Positions 43,745 to 55,130 of a DNA stretch of 64,000 nucleotides are shown in pieces. A program made the translations under genes and the position numbers. The number at the start of each line of letters is the position of its first letter. The first letter of the stretch is position 1. The DNA comes from Prorocentrum cordatum. Taxonomy: Eukaryota > Sar > Dinophyceae > Prorocentrales > Prorocentraceae. Below the pieces are notes generated by a model that searched no databases, had not been told where the DNA came from, and saw only the letters and a program-made list of their open reading frames with translations. The stretch is from positions 1 to 64,000 of the forward strand of contig CAUYUJ010015714.1 of NCBI GenBank assembly GCA_963575745.1, in the 5' to 3' direction.

Positions 43745-44565
43745 GCGTGCACGAGGTTGTCTCGACTATCCGGGCAGCCTAGTCGCCTCGGAGCAGCCGC
43801 CAGACACTCCAAGACTCTTGAAGGCAAGCTCGTGCACGCCGTAGCCAAGCGGACTACATAGGCTAGTGAGTGTGGCAATCAGTCGGCCCCTCACATCTTC
43901 ACTTCTCGCCTCGCTGCTATAGGGGTAGCTGCCTGTATGTTTTGCTGACACTGTTCGACAGTGTACGTTTTTGTTGGAAGTTCTGATCATGTCGCGTACA
44001 TCGGCGTGGCTCCAGGCCGCTGCATGCGTAAGACCAGATCTCGACCGTCTTGACCTGCTTCCGTTTTTTGGTTCGGCTACAGTGAATTCGTTGCGCGAAG
44101 TGTTACGATTCATCATGGTGCCGGAATTGGATGCAGTTGAGCCTCCACGCCGCGCTGGGCAAACTTTGGGTCGGCAACGGAGTTGGAGACTTCGGATGCA
44201 GTCCATTCTTCGTTCTTTAGCCTGCGCCTACGTGTGCGTAGTTTGGGGCGAACTAGTTTGAGGCGAAGTAGGTGTCTCAGCGATGAAGCGTTTACGGCGA
44301 CGATTCAAAGTAGGTTGGCGTACTTCAGTTTGGGTTGGGCTGGCCATGCATCGAAGGGCCTCTCACACGCGCCGCCTGGGTCGGCGGATTTCTCAGGTGT
44401 CGTGCCCCTCCAACCCCCTCAGACCGCCAGATCGCGGCTGGATCGCACGCTGTGCCGACCGCCCACCCGCCCTACAGTTTGGTTCTTGGTATCGCTCTGG
44501 GCTCTGGGTAGGTGTCTCGGGCTCGTGACTGGAGCGCCCCGCTCCCCGCACGCCTGTCGCTGGAG
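43745..44565. other. purH 3' flank, probable 3' UTR and spacer
   Basis: About 820 bp without a convincing gene. It may be the 3' UTR of the retroposed purH copy, since a second (CAT)n array begins exactly at its end. No poly-A tract or AATAAA is seen. Confidence 0.4.
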
Positions 44566-44566
44566 G

Positions 44567-44615
<49 letters not shown>

Positions 44616-44635
44616 TACATCTACATCTACATCTA

Positions 44636-44675
<40 letters not shown>

Positions 44676-44852
44676 GTCGTCATCATCATCATCATCATCA
44701 GCATTATCATCATCATCACCTTTGTCGGCGTCATCATTATCATCATCATTATCATCATCATCGCTATCACGGTCAGCATTCTTAGCATCCTCTTCATGAT
44801 CATCATCATCAGTATCAGAATCAGCATCATCATCATCATCATCAGCATCAGT

Positions 44853-44918
<66 letters not shown>

Positions 44919-45070
44919 TTTGTCGTCGTCGTCATCATCATCGCTATCACCATCATCATTCTTAGTATCCTCTTCATGATCATCATCATCTTCAGGATCA
45001 TAAGCATCATCATCAACATCATCATCATCATCGTCATCATTCTCATTATCACACTCATCATCAAGAATCA
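44566..45070. repeat. (CAT)n array downstream of purH
   Basis: About 500 bp of CAT/ATC triplets with ACATCT, CGT and TTC variants, in the same orientation as the array upstream of purH. Confidence 0.95.
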
Positions 45071-46555
45071 TCAACCGCGTCGTCAGTATTACCATTGATC
45101 GTCTTCATGTGTTGTGGAACGTGTCCGAAGTTGCAGAAGATTTAAGACTCCGCTGAACTAGCGAGAGGGTCGAGCAGTCTTACGAGATATGTGTAGGGCG
45201 GGGGGGGGTTAATCCGCGTAAGGTCTTGTTGACCCTAAACCCGAAGCCCCCGTTTTTTTTTGCCAGGGGCATCCATCCTCGTTCTTCTGTTCCTTGTGAC
45301 ACCTGATGCGTATGGGTTGGGTACGTTACCGGGGTATTTTTTCGCGCGGCCCCCGTGAGGTCCCGACCTCTGCCCTAGGGATCGTCGTTCGTCGTGGACC
45401 CATGTTCGATAGCCCGGGGGCCCGAGAACGGGCCCGAGGCGGCCGAGGTCGAGGAAAACCGCCGGGACTGAAAACACAGTATCGTCGGAGATCGAGGGCC
45501 CCGCGGCCGCCGCCGTGGTGGTCGTCGCCGCCGCCGCCTCCATTCGAGATCCGGCGTTGCCAGAGACTTGCGACATCACGAGACATGGTGACCAGACTCG
45601 TATGCCCCATCTTGCTGCGGCATCTCTCGGGCCGGCTCGGTCTGTGGTGGTCCCGGGGCCCGACACAAGGCAGCATTGCCCGTTGCAAGAATTGCCCCAG
45701 CAAAACACCCTAATAGTATTGGAGAGCCCAGCTATGTGCACCGTAGTGTGTGCTTGCGTGTCTTCACAGGTGGTCGTGAGCTGGTGTTGCGGCGACGGCT
45801 CGATACTGGAACATGTTGTGAGGAAGTCTCAGGCGAACCGGCTGCCAGACTGAACGGTCTCGGAGGGCGGTCCTAGGTTCTTCCCCCCCTCTCTGGAGTT
45901 TTTTTCTGGGTGGTTCTTATGAGTCTTTTGAATAAGAAGCTTCCATTCGAACCGAATAGCGAGACGCGATTTCTATTCGGGAGAAGCGCGAGTAGGAGAT
46001 CGACTACAGAATAGATCTACCCCAATACTGGCTTGTTCGTCGAATCTATAACGTTTGTGAATCTACAAGCATTGTACGTCGTAGATTCGACGTTGACCTC
46101 CATTTTGAGGCACATCAGATCTGTGGGCGGTTTCCTACCGCAAAGCTGCGACGCCGGGACCTCAGCGCCCCCGAGGACCCCGAGCTGAGGAGGGCAGCGG
46201 CCCGGCAGTCCGTGGCGCAGTCCCTGCCCTCGCGGGCAACGAGCCCCACGGCGTGGGCGCGGGCGACCCCGCCGCCGAGCCCGCGAGGCGAGGCGGCGGG
46301 TGAGGAGGCGCTGTCGCCCGCGCGGCGCACCAGGGCCAGGGTCTCGACGTGGGGCCGGCAGGTCAGCCCGGCGGGGGAGCAGGTGCCGTGGAGCAGAACC
46401 TCTGGGCCTCTCATCGCCGAGCGCGTTCCGCGCAAAGTGCCTACTCGCAAACGTACATGCCTGCTTTGATGTGATTTATCGCAGATCCCCCGCGGGGGAT
46501 CCAGGCCATTCGCGAGTAGTCACGTTGCGAGTAGTGGAACGCGCTCGTCGATCTC
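45071..46555. other. No gene recognised
   Basis: About 1.5 kb of mixed sequence. The 45,300-45,850 part is GC-rich with open frames on both strands; 45,900-46,110 is AT-richer; 46,130-46,470 is GC-rich again. No domain or repeat unit is recognised. Confidence 0.45.
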
Positions 46556-46559
46556 AGGC

Positions 46560-46745
46560 GTGGTCGGGGCAGATGGGGTTGGAGGATCGCGCCGCATCGC
46601 CGATGTATCGGCGATGTGGCTCGATGTGGGGCCAGATTTTATCTGCGCCGACGTCGCCGATGCATCGCCGACGTCGCCGCATTGCCGATGCATTCGCGAT
46701 GCTGCGCGATCCTCCGATCCCATTTACCTGGGCCCATTTTGGAAT
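46560..46745. mobile_element. Family E hairpin element, copy 2
   Basis: Left GATGGGGTTGGAGGATCGCG then CCGCATCGCCGATG; right, in reverse complement, AATGGGATCGGAGGATCGCG then CAGCATCGCGAATG. The interior has several GCCGATGCATCGCCGA palindromes, as in 11,690-11,862. Confidence 0.7.
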
Positions 46746-47204
46746 GCCTCTGGCGAAACATTCAGATCCCCGACGACAGGACTTTTTCAGTCTGGCCTCC
46801 CGGGGCCCGCGTTCGGGCCTGGGACGATCGACAACACGTCCGGGACGAAACTTTCGACCCCCGGGGAAGCGCCGCCATGAAGCAGAGCGAGCGGGTCCTG
46901 CAGGCGCACGGGTCCCAAGGTTCTCGGCCGCTCGTGGGCTCCCCGGGCCCTCCACGAGCCCCGCGGCCGTCGGACAACGGCTCTGATGAGCTTGTTTTCC
47001 ACCACCACCACCACCACCACCACCACCACCATAAGTTGGAGGGGGGAAGGAGGAGGGCGAGGAGGAGGAGGAGGAGGAGGAGGAGGACCCCCCCGTCCAA
47101 CTTACAGACTCGGGACGAAGAGCTGCTCCCTGGCAGGAAGGCCCCGGGGCTCTAGGGCCCGCTCCTCGCCGGTGCCAGCGGCACCAGCAGGGATTGTCGG
47201 AGCA
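46746..47204. other. No gene; (CAC)n and (GGA)n tracts
   Basis: Contains CTTGTTTTCCACCACCACCA at 46,990 passing into (CAC)n, then (GGA)n at 47,060-47,085. The CTTGTTTTCCACC word is the reverse complement of a word in the 218-bp higher-order unit at 13,410, so this may be a diverged inverted copy. Confidence 0.5.
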
Positions 47205-47380
47205 CCTATTGCGGATCTCTCGGATCGGCGGGGGGCCTCCCCGGCTTCGCCTCCGGCGCCGCCCCTGGCGCGCTGCGCGCGCCCAGGAGGGGTGGGGGGC
47301 CCTCCAGCGGCGGTCCACGACATCCGCGCGGAGCTGCGACAGTTTGTGTTCATGCAGCTTTCTGTTCCCCTCCAGGTGGA
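47205..47380. mobile_element. Family A inverted-repeat element, diverged copy 2
   Basis: GCGGATCTCTCGGATCGGCG near the left, a GGCGCGCTGCGCGCGCC-type centre, and ATCCGCGCGGAGCTGCG then GTTTGTGTTCATGC at the right. Same block order as 7,968-8,185; ends diverged. Confidence 0.55.
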
Positions 47381-47961
47381 GGGCACCCCGAGGGAGCTCG
47401 GCGTGGCGCGCACAAGTCGGGTGTTGCCAGAGGTGGCACTGGCCCGAGGCGTCCTCAGCTCCTCGCGCCCTGTCGGAGCCTCAATGGGGGCTTCCTGGGC
47501 CTCGCGAGGGATGCTCTGCATGCCACCTAGGCCTCCCTGGAAATCCTTGGGCTTGGGACACCTCTGGCAACACCCGTGGGGCTCCTCGTCTTCTTACTCC
47601 TCCTCCTCCTCCTCCTCCTCCTCCTCGTCCTCCTCCTCCTCCTCCTCCTCCTCCTCCTCCTCCTCAGGCAGGCAGATGTAGTTGCCAGGACAGAGATCTG
47701 ATATCGCTGTGTCCAAAATCTGAGTCACGGCAGACAGCCACACAGTGCGCGTTCGAGTATGAATGATTTACGGGCAGCGCGCGTACAATTCGTGAGCAGA
47801 AGGGCAAGGGACTGGAAAGGCAGAGCAACTCTCCTTCACCCCCCCCACCATCACTAGGTTTCTTTCCCCGCAGCCCCCCTGTCACACATCCTTCCCCCAG
47901 TGAAAACAAGTGTGCGAATGTGACAGTGTCCTCCTCGTCCTCCTCCTCCTCCTCCTCCTCC

Positions 47962-47992
<31 letters not shown>

Positions 47993-48275
47993 TTTCCTGG
48001 TCGTCTGGCCTTCGGGGCCCCCTCGTCGCCACCGCTTGGCGCGGCTCCAAGAAATGGGTGAGGAGTTCTTGGAGCTGTTGTTGAGCGGGTCCTGGCCGGC
48101 ATCAGAAGGGGCAGCCTTCCAAGCAGGCGGGACCCACACTTCTGGAGAGTTGATTTTCTCAGTCCCAGCGGTTATGTCCTGGGTTTCGGCTTCCAGGGGC
48201 CGCTTTCAGGTCCTGGTGCAGACGCTGCAGACGAGGTCGAGACCTCGAGCAGAGGAAATGCATCCGATGTCTGGA
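47381..48275. other. No gene; two (CCT)n tracts
   Basis: (CCT)n at 47,597-47,664 and 47,928-47,987; otherwise nothing recognised. Confidence 0.5.
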
Positions 48276-48731
48276 GGGGGAGTTGGGGGCGGCCTTCTAA
48301 ACAGGGGGGGAGCTTCTCAGAAGGCAGGCGAGAGCGCAGAGGATGGATAAAAAGGCTTCTCAGGCGCCGCTCAGGAGTTCCATCGTCTTGAGAAGGATTC
48401 CCCCTTCCCCCCCGCGTTCTCTCCCCCCCCCCCTCTGCGCGCCGCCCAGGAGAGCGTGGTCGTCGGTACCCCAGACGAGCAGCGGCCCGAGGCTGCTTCC
48501 CGAGGGGGAGTTGGGGGCGGCCTTCTAAACAGGGGGGGAGCTTCTCAGAAGGCAGGCGAGAGCGCAGAGGATGGATAAAAAGGCTTCTCAGGCGCCGCTC
48601 AGGAGTTCCATCGTCTTGAGAAGGATTCCCCCTTCCCCCCCGCGTTCTCTCCCCCCCCCCCTCTGCGCGCCGCCCAGGAGAGCGTGGTCGTCGGTACCCC
48701 AGACGAGCAGCGGCCCGAGGCTGCTTCCCGA
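48276..48731. repeat. Apparently perfect 228-bp tandem duplication
   Basis: The segment from GGGGGAGTTGGGGGCGGCC to GAGGCTGCTTCCCGA occurs twice, 228 bp apart, with no difference seen. Both copies carry the same 53-codon open frame beginning MDKKASQAPLRSS. Either a very recent duplication or an assembly artefact. Confidence 0.85.
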
Positions 48732-48785
48732 TCCTCTCCCGCCTCTCTTTTTGCTGGTGCGGCCCGTGCGTTTGCGGGGGGCCTC

Positions 48786-48786
<1 letters not shown>

Positions 48787-48815
<29 letters not shown>
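48787..48815. repeat. G29 homopolymer
   Basis: Uninterrupted run of 29 G within GCCTCTG...CGGCTCG. Confidence 0.9.
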
Positions 48816-48816
<1 letters not shown>

Positions 48817-48853
48817 GGCTCGTGGCAGCGCCAGCGCGCAACTCGAGACGCTG

Positions 48854-48869
48854 AGCCCAGGTGATGTCT
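48854..48869. repeat. LINE target-site duplication, 5' copy
   Basis: AGCCCAGGTGATGTCT, identical to 55,115-55,130 and flanking the LINE on both sides. Confidence 0.9.
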
Positions 48870-48886
48870 AGCCGTTCTGGCTCAGG
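48869..48886 (+). other. Spliced-leader-like 5' end of the LINE
   Basis: TAGCCGTTCTGGCTCAGG against the leader's 3' part TAGCCATTTTGGCTCAAG, 15 of 18 matches. It shares the C at leader position 13 with the relic at 41,811. Its location exactly at the insertion boundary fits retroposition of a trans-spliced LINE transcript. Confidence 0.6.
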
Positions 48887-49005
48887 TGTGGATTCCTGAA
48901 CTTGCAGCACCAGTTTTCAGAGCGGCAGTCGCTGCTGCGAGCCCCGTTCCAACCTTCAGTTCGTGGGATCTCAACCCACACATTCATCCAAGCCTACGGG
49001 CCCTC

Positions 49006-50084
49006 ATGACCGATGGAGATGGCGCTGAGGTCCTCCCTGGGCCAAGGACGCCTATCTGGGCGTGCTCATGTGGCCGCAACTCCAACTGGGCGTCCAGGAT
49101 CATTTGCAGATGCGGGAAGAAGGCACCGCCCGAGGTGCGCCGTGCAGCCGGGCTTCATGCGCGCGGCCAGCAGCATCATCAGCGGGCTGGTCTACCTCGT
49201 GGCGGTGGGGGTGGTCGTGACGACAAACTTCAGAAGAGGCTGGACGAGCTCCAGCGCTGATTTGACAAGTTGGCAGGAGGAGGTAACCTGTCCCCTGTCC
49301 CTGTGGCCAGCCACCCTGCTAAGGAACCGCCCAAAGACTCCAAGGAGCAGGAGCTGCGCGACAACATCAAGCAGCTCGAGGTGGCCATATCGCACTGTGA
49401 GAAGCTGGGTGAGTCGGGCAAAGGTGCCAAGGCTGAGCTCGAGATTAAGCTGGAGGCCGTACGTCGCGAATTGCATCAGACCAAGCCCCAGCTCACTCAG
49501 CATACTAATGTGGGTCATCGCTTGGCAAGTGCTAAAGGCAAAAAGCAGAGACTTGAGCACCAGATCGAGGAGCAGCTAGCTGCATCGCGAGTGCTCAAGA
49601 AAAGATCGATGGCATGCGGGCACAAGTTGCTGCTACGGACCGCGAGATCGAGCTCCTCAATCGGGACCTCATTCGTGCGTTGCCTGGCATGCCCGTCGTG
49701 GATTTGGAGGTCGATCCTGAGGTGCTGGCTGCGTCGAGTGAGCAAGCGCAGATCAAAGAAATGCTCCAGTCCGACACGTTCAAGAAGTTCGCGGAGCTGC
49801 TGGCGGCCTCCCAGGCGAAGGCATCACCTACGGCATCGGCATCATCGCCTTTCAAGTCCGAAGATGCTGGTGTGCCTGGTCATGGGGCTCCTAGTGATGC
49901 ACCGGCCGCCAGCAGAGATGGTGCGGCTGAGGCACAACAACAGCCGAGACCAGGTTTTGAGCATGATGAGGACCTTGACGAAGACATGGTCGAGGAGATT
50001 TTCAATGCAGCCATACGGATTGACAAGCGTGAGTTCATTGAGAAGTTCGGTAGCAGGCTCTGCAAGAAGCCGCGCGTGGGGTAG
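49006..50084 (+). pseudogene. LINE ORF1: zinc finger and coiled-coil protein, broken
   Basis: Starts at the ATG at 49,006. A RanBP2-like or zinc-ribbon motif, WACSCGRNSNWASRIICRCG, with two CxC/CxxC pairs, lies at about residues 19-38. After an in-frame TGA (49,258-49,260) the same frame continues with a long heptad-rich helix (words KEQELRDNIKQLEVAISHCE and KKQRLEHQIEEQLAA). A frameshift near 49,580-49,600 leads to a final segment in another frame (DREIELLNRDLIRALPG to KKPRVG) ending at 50,084. ORF1 proteins of LINEs bind the element's RNA and multimerise through such coils. ORF2 begins 31 bp downstream. Confidence 0.75.
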
Positions 50085-50115
50085 CCCTTTGCTCCCACGG
50101 TGTTGCGGCTTGCCT

Positions 50116-53100
50116 ATGTCTAAATTCGGAGTTCCTGCTCCACCTCCGCCTCCCCCCGACTCGCTCGACTCGTCCTCGCTCGCTGGCTTGGGCGAAAGCT
50201 TCGAGACCTACAATGGCAATTGCTGGCCGACTTTGCGCGAGAGGCTTTGCTCGACATCGGCGCTCGTCCTGCTGGCGCAGGAGATCGGGACTCTCGAGGG
50301 CCGTGAGGGTGAAAGAGCGGCCTCAGCGACCAGCTTGGAATGGAAAATGCTGTGCACCCCCTCCCCTGCTGGTGAATCTGAGAGACCTCGAGCGGGAGTC
50401 GGAGTTTTCGTCCGCACGCACATTGGCCTGCGATGGCCGTCGGATGCTCCTGGGATTGTTGCCAAGGGGCGTATCATCCATGTGATTGTCGACTTGCGTG
50501 GATGGCCGCCCCTGCACGTGTTTTCGCGCTACTTTAAGTCGGGGACTGGGTTGTGTGCGTTCAATCTCTCCCTTCTGAGGCAATTGGGGGAGAGGCCCAC
50601 GGGGAAGCATATGTACGTTGTGGGGGGAGACCGGAACCTCGACCCCCATCTGGTTGACTCCACGGGACTTCCCCGTCGAGTTGAAGGGGCCGTGTTTGTG
50701 CCAACGCAGAAGACCTGCTTGCCCCCAGGAAGCCTCACCACTATCGACTACTTTTTAGCGAGCACGTGCTTCGCACGCGCCTGTGATAAGGTTGAGGCTG
50801 ACATGTCCTGGACTCATCGCCCTCGCAGGCCCGCGCGCCTCGCGTTGCGTTCCGATGCCGTTCGGCGCCATCAGCTGATGTATCGGTCGCATCAAAGACT
50901 CCCGACGGAGCTGCCTTTCGGGCCGACCCCCAGACCCCAGGACTGGACCTTCAGCCGTATCATTGCTGAGGGCGCTGCTGCTGCGGCTCTCACTCGCCCC
51001 ACCGGCGAGGCGCGGGAACTTCTCACTGCTGCCTGGAAGTATTTTTTCCAACACGCTCGAGCTTGAGCTCGAGGCTTTCACGGGAGTGGAGGTTAAAAGC
51101 AAAGCACGCAAAGGGGGCCTCTTGAGAGCTCGGTGGGTCCCGATTTTTGCTAAACCCAAGGCCTGCAGCCTCCGTGAGCAGCACGTCGGATGGATCTGGC
51201 TGGCCCAACATTTGTTTGAAACCATTGGGGTGTCAGCTCGATTTCGAAGGGCGGCCCAGGAAACCGATCCCACGGACCAAGCCCAGGTCCAGCGTTTGTC
51301 TGAGGATGCGAGCCACCAGATCCAACAGCTTCTTATGTTACCATGCCCCGGTGAGGGGCAGAATGTTAGACTCGACGCGACCCTCGCTCAGGCGCGCACT
51401 TTGGCTCGTTCTTTTACGCTCGATGATGGCCTCGACAGCTGGATTGCGCAGTGTCAGGAGTTTCTGTCGTCTTGGGACGACGACCTGGACGAGGCGCGCA
51501 AGGCCGTCGCGAAGGTTCAGCGGGATAGCTTGGATCAACGGCAGGAGAAAGCTCTTTCTGGGGGAGCGAGGGCCATGCACAGGCTCACGAAACTCAAGCA
51601 GAGGTGGACCCCGACCGTCGTGCAAAATCATCCTGGTTGTTTTTCTAACTCCCCTCAAGAGCTGCTTGAGGCTGAAGGCAAATCCCTGTCCGAGTTTTGG
51701 CGCGCGTCGCACATGCCACCCGAGGCATGTGTCCCTGATCGGGCGCACCTCCCTAGGCCGACGGCGGCCGAGATTAGAAGCGCGTCCAGCAGTTTTTCGC
51801 ACCTGACTTCGCAGTCCCTCGATGGACTGCACCCGAGACAGCTCGCGTTGGTTTCGGACGATGCCCTTGACACGTTTGGGGCGTTAATCCAAGCGATTGA
51901 GTCCCTGGGCCTCTTTCCCAAACAACTGTTCTGGCTGCTTTTCCCTCTTTTGGAAAATCCCAAGGGAGGCCTTCGACCCATCTTGCTGTGCGCCGGCCCC
52001 GTCCGTGTCTGGGAACGTTTACGGAGACCTCTGATTGTGGATTTCAACACGAACTACCCTCGCAGCTACTGGGCGTTTGGCCCTGGCCGCAGTGCTGAGA
52101 GCGCCGCGCGGCACCAGGCCGTCCAGGCCGAGATGGCCCACTTCGAGTCTCAGGAAACGGGGGGTATAATATGGGATGGGACGAAGTACTACGAGTCATT
52201 TGATTTAGCCCTTCTCAAGGATAGAGCGTTACGTTACGGTATTAACGAGGTCATTGTCAAAACGACGTTTAACTATTGGAGGGGCCCCCGTTTGCTTCGT
52301 TTGGGGGCCCACTACGGGGCCCAGCCTTATTTCGCCAGGTCTGGTCTTCCCGCGGGAGATATCTTCAATGACATCGTGGTTCGAGTTTACAGCATCGAAG
52401 CCTTTGGCAAGTTTGTTGAAGACAATCCCAGCGTCGATTCGTCGTCGTACGTCGATGATGATAGCGTCACAGCGTCGGGCTCTGAGCAAGAGGTCCTGGC
52501 CACTATCACTCAGGCGGCTGCTTGCCTGTACGTCCTGTTTAGGGATGAGCTGCGCGCCGGCATTCAGCCCGACAAGGTCAGCACCTTTGCCAGCAGCCGC
52601 AGCCTCGCCCATAAGATTGCTAGGCACCTCGGGCAACTGGCGGGTAAGGTCACGAACAGCGCGGTCTCCCTCGGCACGGATTTCGCACCAGGTCAGACCC
52701 GAGGTGCTAAACATGGTCTGCGGAAAAGAAAACAGAGGTTTTCCCACATGAAGAAGAGGCATGAGGTTTTGATGCGATATCGCTCGGCCCTTCCCCGCAA
52801 AAAATCTCGCATGGGAATGATCTATGCGTGCGGAGTGTTGCCCGCGGCCAGTTTCGGCTCGTCGTTTGTGGGGATGGGTCGGGGCGAGCTCCAGGTGGCT
52901 CAACGTGTGCTGTTGTCGTCGCACCCCCCTAGGCACCGAGGGTGCTCCCTCCAGGCGCGTCTGGTGATCCTTGGAGACCCGATGTGGAGGCCGTCTGTGG
53001 CGCCAGCCCTGCAGTGGGCGTCGATCGTGTGGCTGGCTCTCGCCACCCCGTCGGTCTCTAGGTATAATATCAAGGAGATCGCTCATGTGTGGCGTTCTGT

Positions 53101-54817
53101 CCCCTTTGATGACAAGGCCACGTGGCGCTCGCCACGAGGACCTCTGCAGCGCATGCACCTGTCGCTGGCTAGGACCGGGTGGGAGTCGGTGACCCCCCTT
53201 ACTTTTGAGGACGACTACGGTCGAGAGGTGCACTTGGGATACACCTCGCCCGCTATGTTAGCGCACACGTTGCAGTTGGCGGTCCAAAGAAAACATGAAC
53301 GGGTTCTATCTCTGGACACCCCTGGAGCCGACGGTTTTCGGTTTTGCGTCGATCCCCTGAAAACCTTGCTGGGCCCCAAGGGAAGGAAACTCAACCCTCA
53401 GCAGAAGCATTTGGCGCTGAGTGTGTTTTGCAAAGGGATTCGGACCAGAGCGAGGGCTCAGGCCGCTGGATACTCGCGCGACGGACTTTGCCCGAAGTGC
53501 GGGATGCCCGACAGCGTGCGGCACCGCGTTTGGCAGTGCCTTCACCCTGACACCGTCGCCGCCCGTAAAAGTGTTACTGATGACTCTCCTGTTGAATGGC
53601 TGGACGAAGCTCTTGAAAGTCAGGGCCGTTTGTTCTTTGATGAGTTAAAGCGGGAGCACCCTGAAGCCTCCTACCCTCCTCCGTCCTCGGCCACTCAACC
53701 CATCCTGTACTCTCCTGTAGGGGATATGATTGATTGGGGCTCTGTGGACCACTCGGGTTGCGATGTCGTCATGGACGGCTCGGCCTATCGGCATGCCGTT
53801 GGGGAGTTGTCCAGAGCGGCTTACTCTTGGGTTTTCTTGGGAGAGGGCGACACTATTATTGCGTACGCCAAAGGTACTGTTCTTTCGGTCCTCCCCCAGA
53901 CCTCCCAAGCTGCGGAGCACCTTTGCATGGCCCTCCTCCCGATGTTTCAGAGCAACGGCGGAGGCCGCGACGCCGATTGCAGGAATGTGGTGCGCATCTG
54001 TGTGGCGACGAGGGAGTGCCAGGTTTTTCATAAACATCGTTATGCTGATCTTCGGAGAGGTGCCCTGCTCCATGAGAAGTTCCTCATCCCGTCGGTGCAC
54101 CACGCACCTGCGCACCGTGCGCGCGCTGTTCTGGATGCTCTGCCAGCGCACGAGAAACGGATTGGCATAGGCAACTTGAAAGCCGACGCCCTTGCCAAGC
54201 AAGCTCCCCCCCTCCATCCCCAACCCAGTGTGCACGAACGTACGGAGGTGGACAGGAAGTGTGATTTGTTGGCTTTCGCTGCTAGGGTGGCGGGCACCGT
54301 GCTTGCCATCTTTCCCCCCGAAAAGTTTGAGCGTCGGCCCTTGGGACCGAGGGCTAAGTTTTTTAAATCGGGAGGTTGGCATTCCTGGCAGGAAATAGGT
54401 CAGGGCTGCGCCAGAAGCTTGCATTGCCTTTGTTTGTCCACTGATCGGGATGCGCGCCCCATGTTGGGATGCAAAGGACCCGGCAGGCTGTGGCGTGGTG
54501 TCCTGGATCGGTCCTTGGGGCACTCGTTGGCGCATTGCATTGTAAGCAAAGGTGAGCGGAGGCTCACCCTCTTCTTTTGCTCCACGTGCGGGGCGTACTC
54601 CTCTGCGCGCTGTCATATGCTCGGCAAGGAGCGCCTTCAGCGCCGACTTGCGGGTGGCACTACCGTGCTGAGGAGGATCTTTGCTGGCCTCTATCCTCAC
54701 TATCGTGACAATAGCACGGTGAGCGAATCCTCGAGGCGAGGCGTGGCTTTCTTTTGCTACGAGTCTCAGAGGCCACCGCCGCAGATGTCAGCCTGCCGCT
54801 CTCGCCGTCAGGGCTGA
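50116..54817 (+). pseudogene. LINE ORF2: AP endonuclease, reverse transcriptase, RNase H; one frameshift
   Basis: About 1,566 residues from the ATG at 50,116, with a single frameshift near 51,010-51,060. Endonuclease (50,150-50,870): YNGNCWPTL, LLAQEIG, GVGVFVR, GGDRNLDP, TTIDYFLAS and DMSWTHRPRRPARL, where the usual SPHRP reads WTHRP. Reverse transcriptase (about 51,700-52,900): RPILLCAGPVRVWERL, motif A GIIWDGTKYYESFDLA, motif B SGLPAGDIFND and motif C SSYVDDDSV, so the catalytic aspartates are present. A Cys/His knuckle CPKCGMPDSVRHRVWQC lies at about 53,490-53,540. RNase H (53,745-54,215): CDVVMDGSAY, SQAAEHLC and GNLKADALAK. A C-terminal cysteine cluster (CSTCGAYSSARC, about 54,580) follows. 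It nicks target DNA and copies element RNA in place. Confidence 0.88.
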
Positions 54818-55114
54818 TAGAGACGGCAGGTATGGCGGCGCTCCTGGCACGCATTCAGGCCCGTGAAGCGTCGGCGGTGGCACGGCCCGTTGCCGCGCCT
54901 TTAGGCGACGCACCGTGACCAGATTTTGACAAGATTTTGTGGATGGCGGGTGGCTAAATCTGGGGCCTCATCTGTCCCCTGTCCCGCCCGCTGTCCCTCA
55001 TCTGCTGGGCTGTACGTCAGACGTGCTCAGCGGGTGAGCTGGTGTTCGGCCATCGTGGCCGACGTGCTGTTTCAAAATCGTTCAGGCCCCCAGGGGATCG
55101 CTGCCAAAAGAAAA
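54818..55114 (+). other. LINE 3' UTR
   Basis: Non-coding sequence between the ORF2 stop and the A-rich tail next to the 3' target duplication. Confidence 0.7.
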
Positions 55115-55130
55115 AGCCCAGGTGATGTCT
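55115..55130. repeat. LINE target-site duplication, 3' copy
   Basis: AGCCCAGGTGATGTCT, preceded by CCAAAAGAAAA. Confidence 0.9.

Larger units (their letters stand above)
48870..55114 (+). mobile_element. Complete LINE-type retrotransposon with 16-bp target duplication
   Basis: A 6,245-bp insertion bounded by perfect copies of AGCCCAGGTGATGTCT. The 5' end reads (T)AGCCGTTCTGGCTCAGG, which matches the last 18 nt of the dinoflagellate spliced leader at 15 positions. The 3' end is a short A-rich tail CCAAAAGAAAA. It encodes ORF1 (zinc finger plus coiled coil) and ORF2 (AP endonuclease, RT, RNase H). It appears full length but has one nonsense codon and two frameshifts, so it is not autonomous as read. 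Confidence 0.9.

Noticed and set aside
44041-44090. TTTTTTGGTTCGGCTAC word resembling a leader relic
   Set aside because: Only short stretches match and in neither orientation does it align to the leader over more than about 10 bases.
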